Assembly: GCA_023512835.1 (NCBI GenBank)
Contig: CM042085.1
Coordinates: 50,959,569-51,023,568, forward strand
DNA from: Taxillus chinensis
Taxonomy: Eukaryota > Streptophyta > Magnoliopsida > Santalales > Loranthaceae
DNA: 64,000 bases
Reading direction: 5' to 3'
Part shown: piece by piece, positions 11,428 through 22,419 of the stretch
How positions within the stretch are numbered: position 1 is the first letter of the stretch
How the letters are laid out: every line of letters starts with the position of its first letter
The notes under the pieces: generated by a model
What the model was told of the DNA's origin: nothing
Seen by the model: only the letters and a program-made list of their open reading frames with translations
Databases searched by the model: none
Translations under genes and position numbers: made by a program

Positions 11428-12421
11428 CTTTTTTTTCTTTTTTATATACTCACCTTTTATTTAATTTTTTTTATTTGCCTTTTTCTTTGCTGGAAGGAGA
11501 GAAAAATGTATCTCAATCCCTTTATTACATGACTCAATCCCTTTCTTTGCTGGAAAGAGGCTCTTTGGCCTCTTTATTACAATGACAACAAAACCAAGCA
11601 CTGAGCACAAATAAGTAGTCATCATGCATACTTAACTCCTACCATTAAATAACTAATGTTAAATGCAGAGAGGAGCAAAGCAAACTATTACACATACCCA
11701 AAAATGTCACTTAAGGGCTAGAAAGAGGCTGCCGATCTTAGTTTTTTTTGTATTTTCTTTTTCCCTCAACTTTAAAGGCCACTAAGGTCTATCATAATAT
11801 GTCATGCTCATTTAATATTCAAATGCCAGCTCCACTAACATGGTGATCTCATTCACAAGGTACAGACATGAATAAACGAAAGCATAATACACTTTAATTA
11901 CTTAAATTAAAATTTAGCCAAAAGTGCATACTTTATTATCCATGGCTCTCCACATACAAAACACACATTCAAACACGAAAACAATTTACGCAACCATAAG
12001 GACAAGTAAATGGCGCAAGCCACCCCCACACCACACTTAAGAAATTGCTATGTCCTCAGAGCAGGAGATAAGGGAAAGGAAGACACTTACCTTTGAGTGG
12101 GTGAGCTGTAAAAGAAGATAACATGGGCCACCATACGCCTAAGGCGCGCTACAAATTCAGTAGATGTTTCCCCTATAAGCGCCCAGGTATCCTAATGGTT
12201 CAAGCTGTAACAAATGACATTCAACATAGTGAAACCCAAGACCTCACACCTGGATTCACACCAACTACTTTAAATAGAACACCCCCTGCAAAAGAAATGG
12301 TAAAACAAGTAATCTAAATATAAAAAACAAAAATACACAAAATGTAAAACTGAAAGGATACACCATGGGTTGCCTCCCATGAAGCGCTTAGTTAAGGTCC
12401 TTAGCTTGACCGTCCCCTCTG
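11428..12421 (-). other. Gy-B 3' untranslated region, no gene
   Basis: Sequence between the integrase end and the truncated LTR. It starts with a T-rich junction (11428-11480) and a partial duplication of a TTTCTTTGCTGGAA segment (about 11490-11580). A stretch near 12010-12060 reads on the minus strand CTTAAGTGTGGTGTGGGGGTGG, the purine-rich post-pol motif common in this clade. No coding region is visible and the real polypurine tract appears deleted. Confidence 0.55.
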
Positions 12422-13883
12422 TCAAGTTGTGCTCAAACTGAAATGATCAACCTCCTTAACATGGTCTTGAATGTAATATGGCTTCACACGTTGACCATTT
12501 ACTTTGAATATTTGCCCAGAGGTTGATTGGAGTTCAACACTGCCGTATGGGAAAACCTTTATAACAGTATAAGGCCCCATCCACTTAGATCGTAGCTTCC
12601 CAGGGAAGAGTTTAATTCTGGAATTAAAGAGAAGCACCTTCTACCCTGGTTCAACGGTAGAGGGGCTGATCTTCTTATCATGTCTGAGCTGAGAACTCTC
12701 CTTGTACAACTTAGCACTCTCATAGGCATTGAAGCGAAATTCCTCCAACTCATTTAGTTGGTGCAATCTTAGTTCAGCAGCAACATTGGGATCCATGTTC
12801 AGCTTTTTAACTGCCCAAAATGCCTTGTGTTCCAAATCAACAGGCAAGTGGCAGGCCTTTCCATATAGTAGATGATAGGGAGACATTCCAATGGGCATTT
12901 TGAATGTTGTGCGGTAAGCCCACAACGCCTCATCGAGCTTTAGAGACCAATCTTTTCGATTGCCTCCCACTGTCTTCTCCAAAATTTGCTTGATCTCACG
13001 GTTTGAGACTTTAGCTTGGCCGTTTGCTTGTGGATGATAGGCTAAAGTACGCCTATGTTGAACTCCATATTTGTTTAAGAGCTTTGAAAAAAGCTTATTA
13101 CAGAAGTGACTCCCTTCATCACTGATAATTGCTCTAGGTGTTCCAAACCTACTGAATATGTTGCAGTGAAGGAACTTGGTTACCACTTGAGCATCATTCT
13201 TCCTAGTGGGTATAGCTTCAACCCACTTTGAGAGGTAATCAACAGCTAGAAGGATGTAGGAAAACCCATCTGATGGTGGGAAAGGTCCCATGAAGTCGAT
13301 TCCCCATATATCAAAAAGTTCTACTGGCATAATTCCAGTTTGGGGCATCTCTTGCTTCCTTGTAATGCCTCCTGTTCTTTGACATAGATCACATGACAAT
13401 GAAGGTGTATGTGTCCTTGAATATAGTTGGCTAGTAAAACCCACTTTGTAGGATCTTTGCCACCGTTCTTTGCACTCCCAAATGGCCAGCATAGTCAGAA
13501 GAATGACAATGCCTCAGTATGCTGTCCACTTCCTCTTCTGGCATACATTTTCTGATGATCTGATCATCACATTGCCTGTAGAGGACAGGCTCATCCCAAA
13601 TGTATCTTCTTGCATTAAAGAAGAACCTCTTCTTTTGCTGATAAGTGAACTCGGTAGGTACATAGTCACATGCATGGTAGTTCACTATATCAGCAAACCA
13701 TGGCGTCTGTGCTTCAGCTACAAAGAGCTGCTCATCGGGGAAGGTGTCGGAAATAGTAGAACCTTTAGTGCTACCTTCCCCTAGCTCCAGCCATGATAAA
13801 TGGTCCGCCACAATGTTGGAAGTCCCCTTCAAGTCTTTAATCTCTAGGTCAAACTCTTGGAGTAACAAAACCCATCTGATCAA
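12422..13883 (-). pseudogene. pol: Gy-B RNase H tail and integrase, broken
   Basis: Begins with the last part of RNase H (LLLQEFDLEIKD ... VADHLSWL). The integrase zinc site follows: His pair in [14 protein letters not shown] and Cys pair in CDLCQR. Between them the frame hits a TAG (W codon, about 13435) and then shifts. The DDE core is readable: Asp in [12 protein letters not shown] (about 13300), Asp in IISDEGSHF (about 13125) and Glu in [10 protein letters not shown] (about 12990). The C-terminal region ([15 protein letters not shown] ... [10 protein letters not shown]) follows after a TAG at 12641-12643. It would catalyse cDNA insertion into the genome; the stops make it non-functional. 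Confidence 0.87.
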
Positions 13884-14865
13884 CCCAGTTCAACACCAGG
13901 TCTTTTTCCTCACAACGGATTAGTACCGTTTCCAAGTTCTTTAAACATGTGGAGAAGGAGGACCCAAATACTGAGAAGTCGTCCATAAACACCTCCATTA
14001 TATCCTCCACTAATCCCTGGAAGATCGCCATCATACACCTCTGAAATGTAGCAGGTGCATTACATAAACCAAACGGCATCCTTTTGAAGGCAAACGTGCC
14101 CAACGGGCATGTGAACATTGTCTTCTCCTGATCCTTTGGCACCACAGCAATCTGATTGTAGCCTGAATAGCCATCGAGGAAACAGTAGTAAGGGTAGCCT
14201 GCTAACTGGTCCAGCATTTGATCAATGAAGGGCAGTGGGAAGTGGTCCTTGCGAGTTGCTGTGTTTAATTTGCGGTAGTCAATACAAACACGTCACCCTG
14301 TCACGGTCCGAGTAGGAATGAGCTCATTTTTCTCATTTCTTATAACGGTCATACCTCCCTTCTTTGGAACCACATGCACTGGACTCACCCATGGGCTGTC
14401 GGAGATAGCAAAGATAATACCAGCTTTTCTCCACTTGAGAATTTCTTTGCCTACAACCTCTTTCATCGCATGATTAAGCCTGCGTTGTCGTTCAATAATG
14501 GGTGTGTGAGTCTCCTCCATCAAAATTTTGTGCATGCAAATTGCCGGACTGATCCCTTTAATATCATCAATAGTCCATCCCAAAGCCTTCTTATGACTTC
14601 TGAGTACCCTCAACAATTGCTGGCTTTCTTCAACAGCTAGTGATGCAACAACTATTACTGGGTACCTTCCTGTTGAATCTAAAAATTCATATTTTAGATG
14701 TTCAGGGAGTTGTTTTAGTTCTGGAAGTTGTTCTTTTAAGTGTAGAAGGTTCTTCGGAAGTTGAAGGTTGCTCCTCAACTTGCTCAACCACAGCTTCCAG
14801 TTCTTCTTCCGTGCTTAGTTCAGCAAATTCAACCTGCTGCAGTTCGTGGTCAAGGCTCTTGGTGA
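13884..14865 (-). pseudogene. pol: Gy-B reverse transcriptase, C-terminally deleted
   Basis: Open from 14787 to a TGA (W codon) at 14293-14295, then continuing in the same frame. Visible RT blocks are SDSPWVSPVHVVPKKGG, FLDGYSGYNQIAV, MPFGLCNAPATFQRCM and the catalytic VFMDDFSVFG (about 13975-14005, both Asp kept). Shortly after VLIRCEEKDLVLNW (about 13895) the sequence jumps out of frame into the extreme end of RNase H. The RT thumb/connection and nearly all of RNase H are missing, and the RNase H catalytic carboxylates are gone. The element could not complete reverse transcription by itself. Confidence 0.87.
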
Positions 14866-15096
14866 TTATGTTCTCTTCAAGTATTCTTCCATGAAGTTTG
14901 CTATGTCATCCACCCAAAAGAAGCTTGAACAGTCATCCCACCTTCTCATTGATTTCTCCATATTAAATACCACGGCCTCTTCATCCACACGAAGAGTCAG
15001 CTCTCCTGAACTCACATCAATGAGTGTACGTCCTGTTCTCAGAAATGGCCTTCCCACAATGAGCTGCACTCCTCTATCCTCTGCCATATCTAGCAC
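14866..15096 (-). pseudogene. Gy-B protease, C-terminal half (downstream of Gy-B2)
   Basis: Encodes the second half of the Athila/Tat retropepsin: DMAEDRGVQLIVGRPFL (flap/ILGRPFL-like block) and the LIDVSSGELTLRVDEE segment. It joins exactly to the N-terminal half at 17400 once Gy-B2 and one AGCAC duplication are removed, restoring FPADFVVLDM. Confidence 0.88.
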
Positions 15097-16615
15097 TGAC
15101 CCGTATAAATTGTGTTTATAGGTTTTGCAGCAAGTGCACTGGTCAAGTAGTAAAATGGAGTATTAAGACTCCGGTTGTCGAACCCACAGGGAGGTAGCTA
15201 ATGCTGTTAAGCAGCAAGCACTAAGCTAACAAGTTGATTTTATGTCTGGACAAGTGATTTTTGTTGGACAAATAATGTGAACGAAAGATGATTAACTCAG
15301 AATGTTGGCAAGCTTTTGGTAGACAATATTTAGTGATTAAGGATCTAGGGTCACAATGTTTACCACCCAATCGACTGTAATAGTTTGGTTATGGCTCTTG
15401 TTCTTGATTTATGTTCTAGTTCATGTTCATGTTGATTATCTCCTACCTATCTTACATTTGGTCCATGCTAAGATAGATTTAAGGCTTTTATCCCATTTGG
15501 TCCATGTGAATAAAAGTGATCAAGGTAGATAAACAATCTAATAGTTGCAGACTTGGTCCATCATGCAATATTAAATCTAATTCACTAATGTTCCACCCTA
15601 GACAATGGCTAAGATTACCTAATTATGCATAAACTAGGCATTTCCATTCAAGCAAGTGAATTAAACAAGAACTGAATTCTATTTTATTGAACAACCATAA
15701 CCAAACTGACTACAATTTATTGGGGGCTACATTGCTTCCCTAGACTAACAAGACTACTCCATAATCATGACAAAAACAATAACAATCACAGGAAAGAACA
15801 TGATTACAGTACCAGGACAATAAAGGAAGACCCCAAGATGAACCAGGACTCCAGCCTCCAAAGACTCCGGCGTCTGCTGCCCAAACTCACTCCTTGCCAA
15901 GGACTATCCGATCTTTTAGCAATGGCTATAGCTCTTTTCAGAACTCAGATCAGATTCTCCCACTCAAGATGATTTACAATGCCTCTAAAGACCCATATTT
16001 ATAGGTTTTAGTGGGCCAAATTAGGGTTACAAAAGGTGTGCCCTAATTATAAATGTGGTCGCAGCCAAAACGACGTCGTTTTGGTTAGTGACACTAATCG
16101 ACGTTCTAGGCGAAATAAAACTCAAACTACACCAAATTTGACCCCAGGTCTTTAGAGGAAAATGATTAAAACAACAAAATACATCATTTGGAGCGCAAAA
16201 ATGCTTGCACGTGAGAATGCACGTGAGAAGGCTCTTTTCACGTGCAGCTCCAATTTGACTCAAATTTGCTCCAAAGCTTCCTCTTGAGTTGTAGAAGGCA
16301 TCCATGCAATAAAATCCTTGCACGTGAGAATGCACGTGAGAAGGCTTTTCACGTGCACCTTGATTTTGCCTTCATTTTGCTTCCATCTTCTTCCTATAGC
16401 TTCCTTGTGAGTTGATGGAGTGATCTAGCCAAAGTGTGTGGGAAAAGGTTGCTCCAAAACCTGCCAAAAACACTCAAAAAGTACCACTATACACCAAACA
16501 GGGTCTTCCTAGGGGTTAGAGCAAATATGTCAAAAATAACATGCAAATAGGTACAAAACATACGCTAAAACACCCTATATAAGGCATAGGATAACGGCAT
16601 AAATGCACATTATCA
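15097..16615 (-). repeat. Gy-B2 3' LTR (1,519 bp)
   Basis: Minus-strand sense start TGATAATGTGCATTTATGCC at 16615, end CGGGTCA at 15097. It shares its terminal ~150 bp with the Gy-B LTR (the CAAGTGCACTGGTCAAG and ACTCCGGTTGTCGAACC blocks), while much of the middle has diverged. It carries two G-box hairpins, a perfect ACGT palindrome and a TATA box. Confidence 0.88.
15996..16356 (-). promoter_or_regulatory. Gy-B2 U3 promoter: two G-box hairpins, ACGT palindrome, TATA
   Basis: In transcription order: hairpin 16356-16320 (CACGTGAGAA repeated, closed by TTCACGTGC), hairpin 16245-16207 with the same build, the perfect 20-bp palindrome CCAAAACGACGTCGTTTTGG at 16065-16084 (GACGTC core), and TATAAATA at about 15996-16003. 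Spacing from palindrome to TATA is about 60 bp. Confidence 0.65.
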
Positions 16616-17399
16616 AATTCCCCCATACTTGAACCTTTGCTTGTCCTCAAGCAAAAAGAAATAAACACACAGCCAAACGGAAAAGAACGAATAAACTAAC
16701 AAACAAGAGAGGCATGGTTTCCCAAGGCATACAATTCTATCATGATGAAGTAGACATTCCAATAGCTAAAAATGAATCATAAGTTAATCAAAACATGCCC
16801 TTACTATTAAGTCCAACAACCATGTAATATCGTTACTAACGACTCAGATAGAAGCAAACATGCCAGGATAAAATGAACTTAGCTCCCCCCCGAAAGTCCT
16901 CACGAAGGTTAGAGCAGCCTCACTCAAATATAACTTTCTTTTTTTTCTCCTCTCAGGCCCTACTATCAATGCCTAACAACTAAGGGTTTACTCTTACACC
17001 CACTACTAGCTATTGATTAAGTTTTTGCCAAGTAAACATGAGAGATCCCCATTGTGCTCGTCAAAGGAAACACACACGCTATTCTACTTACTGATAAACA
17101 CCGGGAGCTAAAGATTTAAGCTCACATTTGTGACACAAATTGCACAAAGAAAACAACTTAACCATTATGGTCGCAACATGAAAACAAAAAAAACACATAT
17201 AAACAGTAAGCCATTGTGGCTTTTATTCGGGCAAACACTTTTTTCTGTTTCTTTTTTTCTTTTCTTTTTTTTTCACACTTATTTTTAGTAATAACCTTAC
17301 AAGGTTGCATTTTATGCTCTCCCTTGATGGATTATTCACTCTGCTATTATCCTGTAATAACCTTACAGGATAACGGCATAAATGCACGTTATCAAGCAC

Positions 17400-17852
17400 T
17401 ACAAAGTCTGCAGGGAAAATGAACTTATCCACCTTCACTAACACATCTTCTATAATTCCCTCCGGCTTCCCAATGGATCTGTTAGCGAACTGCAGGGAAA
17501 TGGATGTGGGCTTCATCCCTTTCAGGCCTAATCTTCTGTATATTGACTTTGGCATTAAATTTATACTTGCCCCCAAATTGCAAAGAGCTTGCTCTAAGTG
17601 TGAGCTCTTGATTGTGCAGGACAGCGTGAAACTACCCGGATCTTTAAGCTTTGGTGGTAGCTTGTGCTGCACCACAGCACTAATCTCATTGGTCAGTGTT
17701 ACCGTCTCGCAATCTTCGTAGCGTCTCTTGTTGGGCAGCAAGTCTTTTAGGAATTTCACATACTTGGGCATCTGCTCTAAAGCTTTAATGAAGGGAATGT
17801 TCACTTCCAACTTCTTGAACATCTCTAAAAATTTGCAGAACTGGGCATCCAT
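17400..17852 (-). pseudogene. Gy-B protease, N-terminal half, active-site Asp changed
   Basis: Minus-strand frame with the gag-to-protease linker (PFIKALEQMPKYVKFLKDLL), then the retropepsin active-site region ALCNLGASINLMP at about 17560-17600. In related elements this reads D-L-G-A-S; here the catalytic Asp codon is AAT (Asn). The frame continues through KFIFPADFVVLD to the Gy-B2 insertion point. Without this Asp the retropepsin cannot process the Gag-Pol polyprotein. Confidence 0.85.
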
Positions 17853-17908
17853 CTTTTGCTTCCTTAGACTCTAAGGATAAGGCATTGGAGGCTGATAAGG
17901 TCCTGGCT

Positions 17909-19562
17909 TTACATTTTTAGGCTGACTAGTGCCACCTTTTCCTTCTCTTGCTGCCCAGCACTACTCTTTGCCCTTTCTTCTTCGTTATCCTTTGTTGATT
18001 CTGCCACAATATTATTTTCTCCAACGTCAATTGAGCTTTCCTCCCTTTCTTTAGGCTGAAGCTCTTTCCCACTTTTGAGCATAATAGCCTTACAGTGCTC
18101 TCTTGGGTTAACTTCAGTGTTGCTTGGAAAACTGTTTGATGAAGAGGGTTTCACTGCATTTGCTAGATGACCTATTTGCTATTCTATATTCTTCATAGTT
18201 GTTCCTAGGTCTTGAACAGAGGTGGTGAGGGATTCAATTCGTGTTTCTCCTCTGCTCAACCGGTCAGTTGCACGCTTAGCAAATTGGTAGAAAAAATTCC
18301 TCATTTCTTCATCTTTGGCTTTTTCTTTGTCCTCCTCCTTCTGCTGTGGAGGTCTTTGAAATCCTGGAGGAAGTTGATTATTAGGTTGAGATACTTCACC
18401 ATAGTGTGGCGCTCCATAGGTTTTAGCTTTGTTCTGCCTCTACCACACATATGGTTGCTGAGCACTTCCCTGCCCTTGCTGATTCTGATAATTATTTGAG
18501 GAGCCAGAATTCTGATATTGGCACTGATATCCACCTTTGTTTCCAATATACAAGGCATCGTCCTGAGCTGGGTCTGATGTGTCATCTCCTCCAGTACTTT
18601 GTTCTGCTCTCCCTTCCATCCGTACAAACATGACTGACATTTGTTCGGTCAGCATGTTCATCTTTCTGGTTAACTCATCAAGCTGGTTTGAATTAGAAAC
18701 CGCAGCTACAGACTCTGATTTGGAATGAGTTTTTCTGTCAGTGGACCATTGGCAATTTGACATTGCCATCCTCTCAAGCAACTCCACTGCATTAGCCGGT
18801 TCCATCATCATGAAGGCGCCTCCAACTGCTGCATCAACCATGTTTCTGATTGAAGGTTGCAGGCCCATGAAGAAGGACTCTACCTGCAACCATTCCGGTC
18901 TTCCATGGTTAAGACAGCGCCTAACCAAGTCCTTAAACCTCTCCCGTGCTTCATATAGAGATTCATCAGTGTGCTGGCTGAATTGGCTAATTTGGCTCCT
19001 CAGGTGCTTCACTCTTGTAGGCGGGAAGTATTTTGAAAGAAATTTCTCCACCATTTGATCCCAGGTAGTAATGCTCCTTGTTGGTAATGACTAGAACCAG
19101 CCCAACGCTCTATCCCGCAGCGAAAAGGGAAAGAGTCGCAGCTTTATCGCGTCATCTGTTACACCATTGATTTTGATGGTGTTGCATATTTGCAAGAATC
19201 TCACTAGATGATTGTGAGGATCATCCAACTCTGATCCTCGAAATGTTTCTTGCCCAACCATCTGTAGCATTACAGGCTTCAGCTCAAAGAAATTTGCTTG
19301 GACTGGCACCCTTCTAATGCCTGAGTACTCATCTGAAAGTACTAGCATAATCCATGAAGGTCCTAGGCTGATAACCCCCTTGGCCATTGTGTCCCTGATC
19401 TTCTCTTGCTCTGTTTTCAACCATAATTTCTTCACACAAGGTATTTAAGCCTTCCAACTGCTGTTCAGCTGCAGCTAACACCCTATGAGCCCTTCGCTGC
19501 TCTCTCAACATCCGTTCGATTTCGGGATCATATGGTAACAACTCTCCTCGCGTTTGACGCAT
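17909..19562 (-). pseudogene. gag: Gy-B gag, broken by frameshifts
   Basis: Begins at the ATG at 19562, about 165 bp inside the primer site. The first part holds PEIERMLREQRRAHRVLAAAEQQLEGL, a coiled-coil-like stretch. After a frame change (19435) it enters the gag core: FELKPVMLQMVGQETFRG, NHLVRFLQICNTIKINGV, TDDAIKLRLFPFSLRDRALGWF, followed by a stop near 19091. The core resumes from 19054 (FLSKYFPPTRVKHLRSQI ... FFMGLQPSIRNMVDAAVGGAF) and ends in a Gln/Asn/Ser-rich tail at about 18440. A polar, charged segment (18154-17909) links it to the protease. No zinc knuckle is visible, which agrees with Athila/Tat gag. It would build the particle; this copy is non-functional. Confidence 0.83.
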
Positions 19563-19725
19563 ACACTGAGGAATTTAATCGAACACCTACAAGCACCCCT
19601 GAAAAATAGCAAAAATAGAGAAACACCAGGTAACTCCGCACTAGTAAAACAGAAAATTAAAAATCCAGATCACAAATAAACTTAAACACCTAATGTCACC
19701 TAATCCTAACAATGTTTGGCTTGCC

Positions 19726-19743
19726 TCCCCGGCAACGGCGCCA
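19726..19743 (-). other. Gy-B primer-binding site (tRNA-Asp type)
   Basis: The minus strand reads TGGCGCCGTTGCCGGGGA, the Asp-tRNA primer site common in Athila/Tat elements, six bases inside the LTR end. Confidence 0.88.
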
Positions 19744-19749
19744 AAAACT

Positions 19750-21468
19750 TGACCTGAATAAATTGTGTCTATAAGTTTTATAGCAAGTGCACTGGTCAAG
19801 TAATAAAATGGAGTATTAAGACTCCGGTTGTCGAACCCACAGGGGGGTAGCTAATGCTGTTAAGCAGCAAGCACTAAGCTAACAAGTTGAATTTCTGTCT
19901 AGACAATTGATTTTTTGACTTTTAAATTAAAGTATAAGTCTTAAACATGCAAAATGCAGAAACTATTGAGATTGTAACGCAATTCGAAGATAGCAATGAA
20001 TTAAAGGATCTAGGATCACAATTTCACCACCCAATGCCTGATAATATTCCGATTATGGTACTTGCTTAAAAACATTTGATTAATTCCAAGTTTATAATGG
20101 TCATCACCCACTGCCCTAACACTTGGTCCATGAAAAGGGAAGTTTAAGTCTTTTAAACCATTTGGTCCATGAGAATAAAAGTGTTCAAAGGAAAACAACT
20201 AATTCAACAGATACAGATTTGGTCCATCATGTAATGTTAAATCTAGTTCATCAAATTCTACCCTAGACAAGGGTTGAGATAGTTTAATCATGCATACATC
20301 AGACCTTGCATTAAAACATTGATGAACTAATTAAAAACCTAGAATTCCATAAAACAACAAGCAAAATTCCATAATCCAGAACATTACAATACCTTGGGGG
20401 CTACATTGCTCCCCTAGAAATAAGGTTTTACCCCATAATCATTCTCACAATCACCATAAACCCAAAATAACACATGATTACAGTACCAGTAGAGAGAGAG
20501 AGAGAGAAATAGAGATGATTGATAGCCCCAACACTTCTCCTTCTCTGCCAGCAACCCCTTGCCGTCAAACTCAACAGCTGCTTCTATCTCCAAGAACGTC
20601 TCTCTCTATCCTCTGTCTGCGTCTCAGCCTCCAAGAATTGATGCGTTGCTGCCTCCAAGATTCCTCCTCTTATAAGGCTGCAGGTATTGTATAAAGTGTG
20701 CCCTAATGCCAGCTGTTGTCGCTACCAAAATGACGTAGTTTTGGTAAGTGACATCCATTCTTCCTTCTAACCTTAATAACACTCAAACCAAGCAGAATTT
20801 GGACAAGGGTCTTTAGGGAAAAGTCATCACCATAACAAAACAAAGGCCACTGTGCAAAAATATGGCTGCACGTGATAATGCACGTGACAATGGCCATATC
20901 ACGTGCACCTTCAAATGCTCTGAAACTTTTATGAGAGGTATATGGCATCATTTGGAGCAACGTTTGGTCCGCACGTCATATCATATGAAGCCTCCTACTA
21001 GGTCAAAAAAATCAAATCCCAATATCACGTGCAAAATATTTTGTTGTCCTTTTGCTCTGAACTTTTTATGGTAGCTAGAGGGCATCATTTGGAGCAACTT
21101 TTCCTTCTGCATGTGATATTGTTAAGGCCATCTTCATGGTTCAAAAAATCAAAACATGCTTGCTTAGCACTAATAGTGTGAAGAGACCTCTTGCAGCCTT
21201 GTCGCTTGTAGCCTTCAAAATGCCTCCTTTTGAGCTCATAAGTTGCCACAAGCTCCCTTTTAAGGAGATAGAGAAGTCTAGATGATGACTAGAGAAGAAA
21301 TCATCCAAAAACCTACCCAAAATAGCTCAAAAACACATATATAGCACAAGTAGTGTCTTTCTAGGGGTTAGAGCAAATATATATGAAATATGGTACTAAA
21401 CAGGCTTTAAATATGCTCTTAAACACCCTAAATAGGCTATAAAATAATGGCATAAATGCACGTTATCA
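19750..21468 (-). repeat. Gy-B 5' LTR (1,719 bp, complete)
   Basis: Sense start TGATAACGTGCATTTATGCC at 21468; end CAGGTCA at 19750. Its middle (19912-20711) is repeated at 10638-11427. A GA microsatellite lies at 20492-20507. The border with Co-1 at 21468/21469 is exact because Co-1 coding sequence resumes immediately. Confidence 0.88.
20667..20906 (-). promoter_or_regulatory. Gy-B U3 promoter: G-box hairpin, ACGT palindrome, TATA-like box
   Basis: Transcription order on minus: GCACGTGATA/GCACGTGACA closed by TATCACGTGC (20906-20868), an imperfect ACCAAAA-TGACGTAG-TTTTGGT palindrome (20745-20724), then CTTATAAGAG (about 20667-20677). A further CACGTG lies near 21026. Same order as in the Gy-A LTR type. 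Confidence 0.6.
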
Positions 21469-22000
21469 GATATTTTAAAGTTGAAGAATCTATCCATGTT
21501 GCTTTTGATGAATCTAATCTTGATTGGTCAAGTATAGGAACTTCAAATCCAAACATGCAGGATCAAATGGACACGATTTACTATTCCTAGTTCAAACATG
21601 TTTCTGCCACTACTACTGATCATTACCAAGCACCAGTGAAGCAAGAAGAAATACTACTGATGATGCTTCCGAAGAATCAGACTCAGGACTTCCACTCAAC
21701 TCCGGACCAATTTATACGTACATTCAAAACATTGAAGAACCTTCTAGTCCTTTCGGACTAGTTAATACTGAAAGTTACAGTGCCAAAGAACCTCAAAGTA
21801 CTTCTGGACCTGTTCATCATACAAATATATCTGGCTCGGAAGAAGCTCAACCAGCAGATGTAGCTGAACCACCCAATCTGGCAGAGCTTCAAATTATTGA
21901 ATACTCACCACTACAAGTGCAAAATTATAGGTGGACTCAAAACCACCCATCAGATCAAGTGAGTGGTGATCCTACTGTTGGTGTAAAAACAAGGGCAGCC
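21469..22000 (+). pseudogene. pol: Co-1 pol, integrase-RT connecting region
   Basis: Starts in frame-compatible copia sequence (KVEESIHVAFDESN at about 21474-21515), the usual block after the integrase in Sirevirus-like elements. A diverged Ser/Glu/Pro-rich linker follows, then RWTQNHPSDQV ... GVKTRAA (about 21925-22000), which precedes the RT domain. One stop and at least one frameshift are present. The last five bases, CAGCC, are the Gy-D target duplication; coding continues at 39763. Confidence 0.85.
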
Positions 22001-22378
22001 TGTAAAGACCCATATTTGGGTAGGGCTGAGAGATAGTCTTTCTCTGTTGCTAAAAACATCTAGACAATATTGTGTTCATCAATGTGAGAATTTTGACTGT
22101 AATTGGGCCCAATTTCGGGTCGGGGCCCCGAGTGGCCTGATTGTTGACTTTTCGGGGTTTATTAGTTGACCTTGCGTTTGAGCAGTCAAATGGGGTTGAA
22201 AATATCTAGATAGTGATGTGCTCATCATTTTGAGCATTTTGACTGTACTTGGACTCAATTTGGAGTTTCTGACCTCGGGAGGTCAATTAATACTTTTGGG
22301 ATTTATAAATAAAAAAATACAGAAATATAAATAGGATGAGAGTAAGAGCTTCCACTTTATGTTTCAGTGTTCGTGCCT

Positions 22379-22419
<41 letters not shown>

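Larger units (their letters stand above)
15097..17394 (-). mobile_element. Gy-B2: internally deleted LTR element in Gy-B protease
   Basis: Flanked by the 5-bp TSD AGCAC (15092-15096 and 17395-17399). It consists of a complete 3' LTR (15097-16615), a purine tract (16616-16630; minus strand GTATGGGGGAATT), about 740 bp of 3' interior without a gene, and only the first 28 bp of the 5' LTR (17367-17394, GGATAACGGCATAAATGCACG followed by TTATCA). Nearly all of the 5' LTR and interior were lost after insertion. Its LTR is a diverged relative of the Gy-B LTR, so one family member inserted into another. Confidence 0.88.
10638..21468 (-). mobile_element. Gy-B: Athila-like Ty3/gypsy element, with nested Gy-B2
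   Basis: Minus-strand element inserted in Co-1 between integrase and RT. Order in sense direction: 5' LTR 21468-19750, Asp-type primer site, gag (19562-17909), protease (split by Gy-B2), RT, RNase H tail, integrase, 3' region, then a truncated 3' LTR piece (11427-10638). The tRNA-Asp primer site, the gag block with TDDAIKLRLFPFSLRD and the RT block with MPFGLCNAPATFQRCMMAIF are typical of the Athila/Tat branch. The retained LTR overlap (about 790 bp) is nearly identical between the two ends, so the insertion is young relative to Co-1. It is defective through an RT-RNase H deletion, stops and a changed protease active site. Confidence 0.85.
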
